Source of the DNA: Sphingomonas_E sp042693015
GTDB lineage: Bacteria; Pseudomonadota; Alphaproteobacteria; Sphingomonadales; Sphingomonadaceae
Reading direction: 5' to 3'
Length of the DNA stretch: 64,000 bases
Assembly (NCBI RefSeq): GCF_042693015.1
Contig: NZ_CP170544.1
Location: forward strand, 930,001 to 994,000
Position 1 is the first letter of the stretch. The number at the start of each line of letters is the position of its first letter. The notes beneath the pieces are model-generated. The model did not search any database. It was not told the origin of the DNA and was given only the letters and a program-made list of their open reading frames with translations. Position numbers and translations under genes: made by a program. Positions 1 through 9,608 of the stretch are shown piece after piece.

Positions 1-110
1 GGCACGATGGAAAGCCTGCCGCTCCGCTGGCGGACGGCCTGACGCAATCCATAGGTCCAAGGCCCCGGCGATCGAGCTAACCTGTCGGCAAGGAAGAGGA
101 GAATCACTCT

Positions 111-1526
111 ATGGCCGACCGCGATCCCGCGATCAAAGGCGAACCATTGCCCCGCTGCCCGGGAATTTCCTTCCGGGACATGGCCTTGGCCGATACCAAT
201 CCGGTGCCTGAGTTCCTGTACGAGGATGTGTACGAAAATCTGGGGTCGGACCCGATCCCGGCGGCGCGTTACACCGACCCCGCCTTCTTCGAGCTGGAAA
301 AGCAGAAGATGTGGCCGCGCGTGTGGCAGTTCGCCGCGCGCGAGGAGGATTTTCCCGAGGCCGGCGACTATGTCGTCTATGAAAATGTCGGCCGGTCGTT
401 CCTGCTGGTGCGCCAGCCCGATCTTTCGGTCCGCGCCTTCTACAATGTCTGCCTCCATCGCGGCCGCAAGCTGAAGACCGAGGATGGCTGGACCGCTGAG
501 CTGCAATGCCCGTTCCACGGCTTCACCTGGAACAATGACGGATCGCTGAAGGGCATGCCCTGTCGCTGGGATTTCAAGCATCTGTCCGACGAGAAGATGC
601 GCCTGCCCGAAGCGCAGGTTGGCCGCTGGGGCGGCTATGTGTTCATCCGCGAAAGCGCCGAGGGGCCGAGCCTCGAGGAATATCTGGCGCCGCTTCCCGA
701 ACATTTCAAACGCTGGAAGCATGAGGAATGCGTGACCGCGGTGTGGGTCGGCAAGGTCGTGCCGGCCAATTGGAAGGCGGTGATGGAAGCCTTCATGGAG
801 AGCTGGCACACGGTGATCACCCACCCGCAGCTCCTGCCCTTCACCGGCGACTGCAACTCGCTCTACAATATCTATGGCGATAATGTGAATCTGACGGTGA
901 CGCCATTCGGCGTGATGTCACCCCACCTCGATCCCGAGGGAAGGGCGCAGCAGTGGATCGTCGACGAGTTCGTCAAATATAATGGCCGTTCGACGGACAA
1001 TTATGAGCCGGGCGAGGGGGACGACGCCGGCGGCTTCAACGTCCGCGTGCCCGATGGCCTGACGGCCCGTGCGGCCCTGGGCGAAAGCCTCCGCGCCGCG
1101 ACCACCAAGGCGTTCGGCCATGACGTGAGCTTCGCGTCGGACAGCGAGATGATGGACGCGATCCTCTACGACGTGTTCCCCAATTTCAGCCCGTGGGCGG
1201 GTTTCCAGCCCAACATCGTCTACCGCTGGCGGCCCTGGCCCGACCAGGACCATGCGCTGATGGAAGTCCGCATCCTGACCCGCGTGCCGCCTGGCGAGCC
1301 GATGCCCAAGGGCGTGCCGATGCACTTCCTGACCAAGGAGCAGAAGTGGACCGAGGCGCCCGAACTGGGCGTGCTGGGCGACGTGTTCGAACAGGATATG
1401 GAAAACCTGCCCTTCGTGCAGGAAGGGTTGAAGGCGTCGAAGACGGGCGAAATCCAGCTCGCCAATTATCAGGAGATCCAGCTCCGCCAGTTCCAGAACA
1501 CGCTGATGAAATATATCAATTCCTGA
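111..1526 (+). CDS. Rieske [2Fe-2S] ring-hydroxylating oxygenase, alpha subunit
   Basis: This 471-residue protein is predicted to be the catalytic component of a Rieske non-haem iron oxygenase. The Rieske cluster ligands are visible as Cys114-x-His116 and Cys133-x2-His136. The mononuclear iron site is in the NWK region, with His233 and His238. The residue three before His233, which is Asp in naphthalene dioxygenase, is Glu230 here. An AGGAG ribosome-binding site lies about nine bases before the ATG. No beta subunit, ferredoxin or reductase gene is adjacent, so electrons must come from partners elsewhere. The substrate is unknown. It resembles the product at 57370-58779 more than the other two in the window, sharing the YTDPAFF and WPRVWQ stretches near the N-terminus. 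Confidence 0.9.
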   Translation: MADRDPAIKGEPLPRCPGISFRDMALADTNPVPEFLYEDVYENLGSDPIPAARYTDPAFFELEKQKMWPRVWQFAAREEDFPEAGDYVVYENVGRSFLLVRQPDLSVRAFYNVCLHRGRKLKTEDGWTAELQCPFHGFTWNNDGSLKGMPCRWDFKHLSDEKMRLPEAQVGRWGGYVFIRESAEGPSLEEYLAPLPEHFKRWKHEECVTAVWVGKVVPANWKAVMEAFMESWHTVITHPQLLPFTGDCNSLYNIYGDNVNLTVTPFGVMSPHLDPEGRAQQWIVDEFVKYNGRSTDNYEPGEGDDAGGFNVRVPDGLTARAALGESLRAATTKAFGHDVSFASDSEMMDAILYDVFPNFSPWAGFQPNIVYRWRPWPDQDHALMEVRILTRVPPGEPMPKGVPMHFLTKEQKWTEAPELGVLGDVFEQDMENLPFVQEGLKASKTGEIQLANYQEIQLRQFQNTLMKYINS

Positions 1527-1687
1527 CGGCATCCGCCGGCGGGAACAGCGAGGGGCGGCCGGTGATCCGGTCGCCCTTTCCGTTTGTGTCTCAGATGCGT
1601 GGGGATATGCAGATCACGGCCGATAGCGGCGCCTTCTCAAAAGTGCCGCCTGTCGGGACCCGACAATCATTCAGGTCTGAACGCGCC

Positions 1688-2800
1688 CTAATCCGCGCCG
1701 TGGCCCATGGCGAGATAGTCGCGTGACTGCATCTCCATCAGGCGGCTCACCGTCCGTTCGAATTCGAACGCGCCGTCGCCGGCGGGGTAGAGGTTGGCCG
1801 GTTCCGCGTCGGCGGTGGCGATCAGCTTGACCTTATGTTCGTAGAGCGCGTCGATCAGCGTCTTGAAGCGGGCGGCCTCGTTGCGCTTTTCCGGCCCCAG
1901 CACGGGAATGCCGACGATGATGACGGTGTGATAATTGCGCGCGATCGCCAGATAATCGGGCGCGCCGCGGGCCTCGCTGCATAGCCGCTTGAAGGAGAAG
2001 ACGCCGACGCCCTTCAGGCTTTTCGGCACATGCATCGATCGGCCGCCATGGATGGCGAGTTCCGCGCTCGGCACATGGATCGAATCCTCGGGCGGGAAAT
2101 CGGTCATACGGAAGAAGGCGGCGCGCACCGCCTCGGTCGCCGCCGGGCCGTTGGGCACATACCAGGTCGGCGCGCCGCCCAGGCGTTCCAGGCGATAATC
2201 GACGGGGCCGTCGAGCGTGATGACGTCCAGCCGCGCTTCGATCAGCGCGATGAAGGGCAGGAAATGCTCGCGGTTGAGGCCGTCCTTGTAGAGATCCTTC
2301 GGCGGCCGGTTGGAGGTGGTGACGACCACGACGCCCACGTCGATCAAACCGGTGAACAGCCGGCTCATGATCATCGCGTCGGCCGTATTGTTGATTACCA
2401 TCTCGTCGAAGGCGAGCAGCTTAGCTTCCTCGGCGAGCGCGGCCACGACGGGGGCGATGGGATCGCCTTTTTCCTTCGCGCGCTCGACGCGCAGGCGATC
2501 ATGCACCTCGATCATGAATTCGTGGAAATGGACGCGGCGCTTGTGGCTGACCGCCACGCAATCAAAGAACAGGTCCATCAGCATGGACTTGCCGCGTCCG
2601 ACCCCGCCCCACATGTAGAGCCCGCGCGGCGGGGGCGGCGCTTTTCGCAGCATCCGCCACAGCACGCTGCCCTTTTCGGGCTGGACCGACAGTTCTTCCG
2701 CCAGCGTGTGGAGTCGCTCGACGGTGCGGGCCTGATCGGGATCGGGGCGGAGCTGGCCGGTCGCGAGCAGATCGGCGTAGCGGTCCTTGACCGTGCTCAT
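1688..2800 (-). CDS. zapE: Cell division protein ZapE / AFG1-type ATPase
   Basis: A 370-residue AAA-type ATPase of the AFG1/ZapE family, known in E. coli to act on the FtsZ ring and related to mitochondrial AFG1. Walker A is GGVGRGKS at residues 65-72 and Walker B is LLAFDE at 128-133. Length is typical of the alphaproteobacterial family. Its ATG overlaps the TGA of the upstream thioesterase gene (ATGA), so it is probably translated as the last gene of the sdh operon. This position downstream of sdhB is common in sphingomonads (recalled, not checked). Confidence 0.92.
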   Translation of the reverse strand: MSTVKDRYADLLATGQLRPDPDQARTVERLHTLAEELSVQPEKGSVLWRMLRKAPPPPRGLYMWGGVGRGKSMLMDLFFDCVAVSHKRRVHFHEFMIEVHDRLRVERAKEKGDPIAPVVAALAEEAKLLAFDEMVINNTADAMIMSRLFTGLIDVGVVVVTTSNRPPKDLYKDGLNREHFLPFIALIEARLDVITLDGPVDYRLERLGGAPTWYVPNGPAATEAVRAAFFRMTDFPPEDSIHVPSAELAIHGGRSMHVPKSLKGVGVFSFKRLCSEARGAPDYLAIARNYHTVIIVGIPVLGPEKRNEAARFKTLIDALYEHKVKLIATADAEPANLYPAGDGAFEFERTVSRLMEMQSRDYLAMGHGAD

Positions 2801-3243
2801 CTTTTGCCGGCCTTGCGGAGCGTGGCGGAAAAGGCGGCGACCGTACCGTGGCTTTGTTCGACGAGACCGCGGACGAAGATCAGCCGGCCGGTCTCGCGCA
2901 GCACCTCGACCACGGCATCGAGCGGCTCGGCCAGCGAACCGGGGCTCAGGAACTGGGTGTTGCAGTCGAGCGTGACGCCGTTGCCGGCCGCCGCGGCGCC
3001 GCAGGTTTCGGCACCGGCGAACAGAGCGATGTCGATGAAGCCGAGCAAAGCGCCGCCATGCACGGCATCGAGCATGTTGGAATGCTGGCGTTCCGGGAAC
3101 ATCCGCACCCGCGCCTTGCCTTCGGGCTCGACGCGAACCAGCACGCGGCCGAGCGTATCGAGGAAGCGGCCGCTGTCATGCAGTTCCCAGCGGTTCCAGC
3201 CCGGAAAATCCGGGTCTGGAGTGCTGGAGAAGACGGGCTCCAC
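2797..3243 (-). CDS. PaaI-family hotdog thioesterase
   Basis: A 148-residue hotdog-fold protein, predicted to hydrolyse an acyl-CoA thioester in the cytoplasm. The stretch NMLDAVHGGALLGFIDIAL (about residues 56-74) is the PaaI-type active-site helix with its His-Gly-Gly. The start appears to be GTG at 3243, 12 bases after the sdhB stop, with only a weak ribosome-binding site. The 3' end overlaps zapE by four bases. The acyl substrate cannot be told from sequence. Confidence 0.85.
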   Translation of the reverse strand: MEPVFSSTPDPDFPGWNRWELHDSGRFLDTLGRVLVRVEPEGKARVRMFPERQHSNMLDAVHGGALLGFIDIALFAGAETCGAAAAGNGVTLDCNTQFLSPGSLAEPLDAVVEVLRETGRLIFVRGLVEQSHGTVAAFSATLRKAGKR

Positions 3244-3255
3244 GGTCGCCGGCGC

Positions 3256-4041
3256 TTAGATCTGGCGCTCGACTTCCATCTTCTTGATCTCCGCGATCGC
3301 GCGCGCCGGGGAGAGACCCTTGGGGCACACATTCGCGCAGTTCATGATGGTGTGGCAGCGATACAGGCGGAAGGGATCTTCCAGCTCGTCGAGCCGCTCG
3401 CCGGTGAACTCGTCACGGCTGTCCGCCAGCCAGCGATAGGCCTGGAGCAGGATCGCTGGTCCGAGGAACTTGTCGCTGTTCCACCAGTAGCTCGGGCACG
3501 AGGTCGAGCAGCAGGCGCACAGGATGCACTCGTAGAGGCCGTCGAGCTTCGCGCGGTCTTCCGGCGACTGCAGGCGCTCCTTGCCCGAGGGCGCTGGGGT
3601 GACGGTCTTCAGCCAGGGCTGGATCGACGCATATTGCGCGTAGAAGTGCGTGAAGTCCGGCACCAGATCCTTGATGACGTCCATGTGCGGCAGCGGGGTG
3701 ATGCGCACCTCGCCCTTGCAGTCCTCGATCGCGGTCGTGCAGGCGAGGCCGTTCGAGCCGTTCATGTTCATCGAGCAGGAGCCGCAAATGCCTTCGCGGC
3801 ACGAGCGGCGGAAGGTGAGCGACGCGTCCTGCTCATTCTTCATCTTGAGCAGCGCGTCGAGCACCATCGGCCCGCAATTGTCGAGATCGATCTCGAACTT
3901 GTCGTAATGCGGGTTTTCACCCGAATCCGGATCGTAACGATAGACCTTGAAGGTCTTGACGTTCTTGGCGTCCGACGGGGCCTTGTGGACCTTGCCGCCT
4001 GACTTGATCTTGCTGTTCTTGGGAAGCGAGAATTCAGCCAT
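3256..4041 (-). CDS. sdhB: Succinate dehydrogenase iron-sulfur subunit
   Basis: SdhB (261 residues) carries electrons from the SdhA flavin to the membrane quinone site. The [2Fe-2S] ligands are Cys81, Cys86, Cys89 and Cys101. The [4Fe-4S] and [3Fe-4S] ligands lie in CxxCxxC-x3-CP (172-183) and in Cys229...Cys235-x3-Cys239-Pro. It sits 9 bases downstream of sdhA in the minus-strand operon sdhC-sdhD-sdhA-sdhB. Complex II of the TCA cycle and respiratory chain, cytoplasmic face of the inner membrane. Confidence 0.98.
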   Translation of the reverse strand: MAEFSLPKNSKIKSGGKVHKAPSDAKNVKTFKVYRYDPDSGENPHYDKFEIDLDNCGPMVLDALLKMKNEQDASLTFRRSCREGICGSCSMNMNGSNGLACTTAIEDCKGEVRITPLPHMDVIKDLVPDFTHFYAQYASIQPWLKTVTPAPSGKERLQSPEDRAKLDGLYECILCACCSTSCPSYWWNSDKFLGPAILLQAYRWLADSRDEFTGERLDELEDPFRLYRCHTIMNCANVCPKGLSPARAIAEIKKMEVERQI

Positions 4042-4050
4042 GATCGGTCC

Positions 4051-5853
4051 TCAGTAAACCCGCGCCTTGGGCTTGATATATTCGGCCTCGTCGGTGAGCG
4101 TGTAATCGTGCACCGGACGGTAATCGAGCGTGACCTTGCCGCCGGTGCCGCCCCAGCCTTCGAACCAGGAGATGGTGTGCTTCATCCAGTTCGCGTCGTC
4201 GCGATCGGGGAAGTCCTCATGCGCGTGGGCGCCGCGCGATTCCTTGCGGTTGTTCGCGCTCTCCATGGTGCAGACGGCCTGCGACATCAGATTGTCGAGC
4301 TCCAGCGTCTCGATCAGATCGGTGTTCCAGATCAGCGAGCGATCGGTGAGGCCGACATCCTGCAGGCGTTTGTTGACCGTCTGCATCTGCTCGACGCCTT
4401 CGGCCAGGAGCGCGCTGTCGCGGAACACCGCGGCGTGCTTCTGCATGGTCTGCTGCATATCGAGGCGGATTTCCGCCGTCGACGAGCCGCCGGCGGCGTT
4501 GCGATACTTGTCGACGCGGCCGAGCGCGAGATCGGCCGAATCCTTCGGCAGTTCCTTCTGCGCCGCATTCGGCTTCAGCGTTTCCTTGAGGTGCAGGCCG
4601 GTCGCGCGGCCGAACACGACAAGGTCGATCAGCGAGTTGGAGCCCAAGCGGTTCGCGCCATGGACCGACACGCAGGCCGCTTCGCCGACCGCATAGAGGC
4701 CGGGCACGATCACTTCGGGATCGTCGCCGACCTTCGTCACCACCTGGCCATGATAGTTACAGGGGATGCCGCCCATATTGTAATGGACCGTCGGGCAGAC
4801 CGGCAGCGGCTGGCGCGTCAGATCGACGCCGGCGAAGATCTTGCCGCTTTCGGTGATGCCCGGCAGGCGTTCGGCCAGCACCTTCGGATCGATATGATCG
4901 AGGTGCAGGTAGATGTAATCCTTGTTCGGGCCGACGCCGCGGCCTTCGCGGATTTCCATCGCCATCGAACGGCTGACGACGTCGCGCGAGGCGAGGTCCT
5001 TCGCCGATGGAGCATAGCGCTCCATGAAGCGCTCGCCCTCGGAATTGGTGAGGTAGCCGCCTTCGCCGCGCGCGCCCTCGGTGATGAGAACGCCGGCGCC
5101 GTAGATGCCGGTCGGGTGGAACTGGACGAACTCCAGATCCTGGAGCGGCAGGCCGGCGCGCAGCACCATGCCGCCGCCGTCACCCGTGCAGGTGTGGGCC
5201 GACGTTGCTGAGAAATAGGAGCGGCCATAGCCGCCGGTCGCCAGCACCACGGCCTGGCTGCGGAAGCGGTGGATGCTGCCGTCTTCCATGCAGAGCGCGA
5301 TCACGCCACGGCATTCGCCGTTTTCCATGATCAGGTCGATCGCGAAATATTCGATGAAGAAGTCCGCATCATATTTCAGGCTCTGCTGGTAGAGCGCGTG
5401 AAGCATGGCGTGGCCGGTGCGGTCCGCGGCGGCGCAGGTGCGCTGCACGGGCGGGCCGGCGCCCATATTCTGCATATGGCCGCCGAACGGGCGCTGGTAG
5501 ATCGTACCATTGTCGTTGCGGCTGAACGGCACGCCGGCATGTTCCAGCTCGTAAACCGCCGCCGGCGCCTCGCGAACCATATATTCGATCGCGTCCTGGT
5601 CACCCAGCCAGTCCGACCCCTTGACGGTGTCGTACATATGCCAGGTCCAGTGATCCGGGCTATTGTTGCCGAGCGAAGCGGCGATGCCGCCCTGGGCTGC
5701 GACCGTGTGGCTGCGGGTCGGGAAGACCTTGGTGATGCACGCGGTCTTCAGGCCGGCTTCCGCCGCACCCATGGTCGCGCGCAGGCCCGAGCCGCCGGCG
5801 CCGACGACCACGGTGTCGTACACATGGTCGATGATCTTATAGGCTTCGGACAT
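4051..5853 (-). CDS. sdhA: Succinate dehydrogenase flavoprotein subunit
   Basis: SdhA (600 residues) oxidises succinate to fumarate. The N-terminal dinucleotide fold is VVVGAGGSGLRA (residues 15-26). His49 in RSHTVAAQGG is the expected covalent FAD attachment site. HPTG and the RGEGGYLTN active-site stretches are present, and length matches the family. The first base of its ATG is the last base of the sdhD stop region, indicating translational coupling. Confidence 0.98.
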   Translation of the reverse strand: MSEAYKIIDHVYDTVVVGAGGSGLRATMGAAEAGLKTACITKVFPTRSHTVAAQGGIAASLGNNSPDHWTWHMYDTVKGSDWLGDQDAIEYMVREAPAAVYELEHAGVPFSRNDNGTIYQRPFGGHMQNMGAGPPVQRTCAAADRTGHAMLHALYQQSLKYDADFFIEYFAIDLIMENGECRGVIALCMEDGSIHRFRSQAVVLATGGYGRSYFSATSAHTCTGDGGGMVLRAGLPLQDLEFVQFHPTGIYGAGVLITEGARGEGGYLTNSEGERFMERYAPSAKDLASRDVVSRSMAMEIREGRGVGPNKDYIYLHLDHIDPKVLAERLPGITESGKIFAGVDLTRQPLPVCPTVHYNMGGIPCNYHGQVVTKVGDDPEVIVPGLYAVGEAACVSVHGANRLGSNSLIDLVVFGRATGLHLKETLKPNAAQKELPKDSADLALGRVDKYRNAAGGSSTAEIRLDMQQTMQKHAAVFRDSALLAEGVEQMQTVNKRLQDVGLTDRSLIWNTDLIETLELDNLMSQAVCTMESANNRKESRGAHAHEDFPDRDDANWMKHTISWFEGWGGTGGKVTLDYRPVHDYTLTDEAEYIKPKARVY

Positions 5854-6242
5854 CAGCCCTGAACTCCGTGGAACGCGATCTTCAGGATCGAGAAGATCGC
5901 GAGCGCGGCCGCACCGACCGCATAGAAATTGAGCGCGAGGAGTGCGGCGACGCGGAAACCGTCGTCATGCACATAATCCTCGATGAAGACCTGCAGACCG
6001 ATGCGCAGGTGCCAGAAGACCGAGACCGTCAGCAGCACAAGCGCGACTGCAACGAACGGCGACGAGATCCATGCCGTGACGGTCGCATAGTCGAGCACCG
6101 GCAGGCGGAAGATCGACACGACGAACCAAAGTGCGAGGATGAGGTTGCCCGCAGCCGTCAGCCGCTGATGCCACCAGTGAAGCGACCCGTGCTTTGCGGA
6201 TCCATAGCCGCGGACGCGGCCGATGCCGGTTCCCGTTCCCAT
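5853..6242 (-). CDS. sdhD: Succinate dehydrogenase membrane anchor subunit D
   Basis: A 129-residue protein with three hydrophobic segments (about residues 31-51, 57-78 and 100-122), the expected layout for SdhD. The segment WHLRIGLQVFIEDYVHD resembles the conserved quinone/haem-side helix of the family. It overlaps both sdhC upstream and sdhA downstream, so the four subunits are encoded with almost no spacing. Confidence 0.93.
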   Translation of the reverse strand: MGTGTGIGRVRGYGSAKHGSLHWWHQRLTAAGNLILALWFVVSIFRLPVLDYATVTAWISSPFVAVALVLLTVSVFWHLRIGLQVFIEDYVHDDGFRVAALLALNFYAVGAAALAIFSILKIAFHGVQG

Positions 6243-6673
6243 CAGCCCCTCACGAAACAGATATAGGCCCAGATCAGGGCGGTGACGGCGACCGATCCGA
6301 CGATCGTCAGGATGGCGCCGGTGCGGTTGGTCTTCAGCTCATAACCTGCGCCCGTATCGAGCACGAAGTGGCGAAGGCCGGAGAAAAGATGCTGGAAGAA
6401 GCTCCAGGTCAGGCCGATCGCAACCAGCTTGGCGAGCAGGTTGACGATGCCGCCCAACGTGTCGCCGTCGGCCGCTTCCACCGCATAATAGCGGAAGGAC
6501 TCATAATATTCCGGCCCACTGGCAGCGGCAGCCAGCCACCATGTGAACAGAATTCCCGCACCCAAAGCGAGTGCGGTGCCCGTCGCACGATGCAGGATCG
6601 AGACCAGCATGTGCGGACCCCACCGCCAGATCGTGAGATGCGGAGAAAGCGGGCGTGCGGCATTACGAGACAT
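6242..6673 (-). CDS. sdhC: Succinate dehydrogenase cytochrome b556 subunit C
   Basis: A 143-residue three-helix membrane subunit that helps bind haem b and quinone. SRPLSPHLTIW-type N-terminus (here ARPLSPHLTIWRW), SILHRATG and SGLRHF are family motifs; the last His is the likely haem ligand. The frame is open further upstream, but I place the start at the ATG at 6673 because AGGGGGA lies just before it and family members start here. First gene of the sdh operon, divergent from the chemotaxis genes. Confidence 0.93.
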   Translation of the reverse strand: MSRNAARPLSPHLTIWRWGPHMLVSILHRATGTALALGAGILFTWWLAAAASGPEYYESFRYYAVEAADGDTLGGIVNLLAKLVAIGLTWSFFQHLFSGLRHFVLDTGAGYELKTNRTGAILTIVGSVAVTALIWAYICFVRG

Positions 6674-6827
6674 GGAAGTCCCCCTAATCGATATGCGCCG
6701 TCCCTTTAACCGAACCGCATCGTCATGCAACCTTGGGCGAGATTCGGATGGCCGAATAACCCTGCATTTACCAACTGGCGCGTAAATAGGCCCTGAAAAT
6801 CGCGCGTTGCGTGCAGGGGAGAAGACG

Positions 6828-8159
6828 GTGAGCGGCTATTTTTCGCAGCAGACACCCGCTGAGGTCCATATTCCTATGTCGGATGAGGACGCCGCACAGC
6901 GGCTCGCCGCCTATAATCGGGACGGCCGGCTCGAAGGCGATCTTCGTTTTCTCTGGGCGAAGGCCCAGCCGATGTTGCTGGAAGCAGCCAAGGAATATGG
7001 GGAAGGCGAATTCGGCGGCAGTGGCGGCACGGACCGCTTCGTCGAATATATCACCCAGAAATATACGATGCCGGTGGACCGGGAGTGGGTCCGTCACGCC
7101 GCCCAGCCGGCGCGCGAAATCTATCATCTGAATATCGAGCTGCCGCGGGTGATCGAAGGCTTGATGGCCTTCGCCGAAATTGCTGCCGACAAGTTTCGCC
7201 ATGGTATCGAGGATCGTGAGGAGCGGCGTCGCGCCGTCTATATCATGCATCGGATGACCTGCGTCGAACTGGAGGTGATCCTGGCCCAGGTCACGCATCT
7301 CGAACGCAGTGCGGCACTGCTTCAGCGCGCCGATGCGAGCAGCCGGTTCAAGGGCACCGTCGTCACGATTCTGGAAGATACGGTCGCCAATGCCCGCGAT
7401 CTCAAGAGCAAGACGGTGCACACCTCGTCGGCCGCGCGCGGTATGCTTGGCAAGGCTTCGGAGGTCGCGGCGGCGGCCGAACAGTCGGCCACGGCGATGC
7501 GTGAGGCGGCACATACGGCCGCTGGCCTGATCCGTGCGATCGAGGAAGCGCGCGGAGAGGTCGAATCGGCGGCTGCGGTCGCCACCCGCGCCGCCGCCCA
7601 GTCGGCCGAAGCGGTGATTGTGACCGAGGCGCTATCCGACCACGCCAAGGCGATCGAATCGATCCTCGGACTGATCCGCGACATTGCCGGGCAGACCAAC
7701 CTGCTGGCACTCAACGCCACGATCGAGGCCGCTCGCGCCGGCGACGCGGGTCGCGGCTTCGCGGTCGTCGCGCAGGAGGTGAAGAGCCTGGCATCGCAGA
7801 CGGCGCGGGCCACCGACGATATCGCCGCCAAGATTTCGGCGATCCAGGTGGCGACCAACCAGACTTTGCAGGCCAATGGATCGATTCGCGATACGGTCGG
7901 CGAAGTCCAAACCTCGGCGCGCCGCATCCAGCAGGCGATGGAAACTCAGGCGCAGACCGTCACCTCGATCACCGCAGCCGTCGACGAGACCGCGCTCGCG
8001 GCGGATTCGATGTCCAGCACGATCGCGGCGATCCGTTCGGATACCGTGGCCGTGGCGGGCGAGATCGATCGGCTCGAAACCGGCTTCCAGACCGTCGATG
8101 CCCGGCTCTCCGATCTCGAGGTCGCTACCAGCGAGTTCGTGTCGCGCTTCGCTGCCTGA
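6828..8159 (+). CDS. Methyl-accepting chemotaxis protein with globin-like sensor domain
   Basis: A 443-residue soluble chemotaxis transducer with no membrane segment. Residues about 25-165 look like a globin-coupled sensor: YHLNIEL at 99-105 fits the pattern around the proximal haem His (candidate His100). The C-terminal half is the signalling coiled coil with the CheA/CheW-binding hairpin tip IAGQTNLLALNATIEAARAG. By analogy with HemAT it may sense oxygen or redox state. The start is taken as GTG at 6828 because GGGGAGA precedes it; a TTG 21 bases upstream is also in frame. A close paralogue follows directly. Confidence 0.85.
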   Translation: MSGYFSQQTPAEVHIPMSDEDAAQRLAAYNRDGRLEGDLRFLWAKAQPMLLEAAKEYGEGEFGGSGGTDRFVEYITQKYTMPVDREWVRHAAQPAREIYHLNIELPRVIEGLMAFAEIAADKFRHGIEDREERRRAVYIMHRMTCVELEVILAQVTHLERSAALLQRADASSRFKGTVVTILEDTVANARDLKSKTVHTSSAARGMLGKASEVAAAAEQSATAMREAAHTAAGLIRAIEEARGEVESAAAVATRAAAQSAEAVIVTEALSDHAKAIESILGLIRDIAGQTNLLALNATIEAARAGDAGRGFAVVAQEVKSLASQTARATDDIAAKISAIQVATNQTLQANGSIRDTVGEVQTSARRIQQAMETQAQTVTSITAAVDETALAADSMSSTIAAIRSDTVAVAGEIDRLETGFQTVDARLSDLEVATSEFVSRFAA

Positions 8160-8167
8160 GGCCCACC

Positions 8168-9541
8168 ATGAACGCGTTTCCCAACCCCTTCGGCGTAAAA
8201 TCCACGGCCGCACGCGAAGCCGCGGTGCCGCTGGCCGATCGCCTTCCCGACTTCGATCGCGATGGCACGCTGGCGCAGGACGGAGCGGAGCTGTGGGCGC
8301 TGATCAAGGGGCGCGAGCGCGAGATCGCCAAGGTTTTCTGGGATCATTATATCCAGTCGACCAGCGCGGCGGTTCATTGGCCGGCGGACAAGGTGCGGCG
8401 TGCCATGGCGGGCAGCCTTGCTTATACCCGTGCCAAATATGCAGCACCGACCGATCAGGCGTGGGTGGATATGGCGCGCGATCACGCCTGGCTCGCCCAC
8501 TCGAGCGGCATAGCGCTGACGAATGTGCTGGCGGCGCTGTCCGCCGCGCATCGCCGGACGAACCAGATACTTTTCGAGGTGGCCGGCGAAGACCGCGCCC
8601 GCTTTGCGCGCCTTGCTGACGCGATCATGCGGCTGTCGGTCCTCGAAGCTGAAGTCATGACGGCAACGGTGACCGCCATCCGCGATCATGATCGCACCGA
8701 GCAACGCAATGCGGGCGCTGCCTTGTTCCGCAGCCGGATCGGTTCGGAGGTCGAACAGGCTTCGGCCGAGGGTGAACGGCTGCGCGTCGGCGCGTCGGAT
8801 GCTGCCCACGCCGCACGCGATATGCTGGGCAAGGCTTCCGAGGTCGCTTCTGCGGCCGAACAATCAGCCACCGCGATGCGCGAAGCCGCGCACACCGCCG
8901 CTGGCCTGATCCGCGCGATCGAGGAAGCGCGCAGCGAAGTGGAAGTGGCGGCTGCGGTCGCCACCCGCGCTGCGGCGCAATCCGCCGAAGCGGTGACAGT
9001 GACGCAGGCCTTGTCCGATCATGCCAAGGCGATCGAATCGATCCTGGGCCTGATCCGCGACATCGCCGGGCAGACCAACCTGCTGGCGCTCAACGCGACG
9101 ATCGAGGCCGCGCGGGCCGGCGACGCCGGTCGCGGCTTCGCCGTGGTCGCGCAGGAAGTGAAGAGCCTTGCGTCGCAAACGGCGCGCGCAACCGACGACA
9201 TCGCGGCCAAGATCGCCGCGATCCAGGCGGCGACCACCCAGACACTGAATGCTAACGGCTCGATTCGCGACACGGTGGGCGAAGTGCAATCTTCGGCCCG
9301 CCGCATCCAGACGGTCATGGAAGTGCAGGCGCAGACGGTCACTTCGATCACCGCCGCCGTGGACGAGACCGCGCTGGCCGCGGAGACGTCGGCGCGGACC
9401 ATGGCGCTGATCCATGTCGATACCGAAGCCGTGGCGCAGCGGATCGACCATCTCGAATCCGGCCTGAAGGCGGCCGATGCGCGGATGTCCAGCCTGTCGC
9501 GCGCGGCCGGAGAGTTCATCAACCTGATCCACGCGGCCTGA
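8168..9541 (+). CDS. Methyl-accepting chemotaxis protein, second tandem copy
   Basis: A 457-residue paralogue of the gene just upstream, separated by 8 bases. The signalling domain from about residue 215 is nearly the same as its neighbour's, including the IAGQTNLLALNATIEAARAG tip. The N-terminal sensor (about 30-175) has diverged strongly but keeps a His in the globin-type position (His111 in LAHSSGIAL). No transmembrane segment is present. The pair looks like a duplication with different inputs feeding a shared output. The ligand is not known. Confidence 0.85.
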   Translation: MNAFPNPFGVKSTAAREAAVPLADRLPDFDRDGTLAQDGAELWALIKGREREIAKVFWDHYIQSTSAAVHWPADKVRRAMAGSLAYTRAKYAAPTDQAWVDMARDHAWLAHSSGIALTNVLAALSAAHRRTNQILFEVAGEDRARFARLADAIMRLSVLEAEVMTATVTAIRDHDRTEQRNAGAALFRSRIGSEVEQASAEGERLRVGASDAAHAARDMLGKASEVASAAEQSATAMREAAHTAAGLIRAIEEARSEVEVAAAVATRAAAQSAEAVTVTQALSDHAKAIESILGLIRDIAGQTNLLALNATIEAARAGDAGRGFAVVAQEVKSLASQTARATDDIAAKIAAIQAATTQTLNANGSIRDTVGEVQSSARRIQTVMEVQAQTVTSITAAVDETALAAETSARTMALIHVDTEAVAQRIDHLESGLKAADARMSSLSRAAGEFINLIHAA

Positions 9542-9608
9542 CCGCGCAGAATATCAACCAGCCTCTCGACCCTTTCCAGACTCGGCCTGTCCGCCTATCG
9601 GCGGGGTC

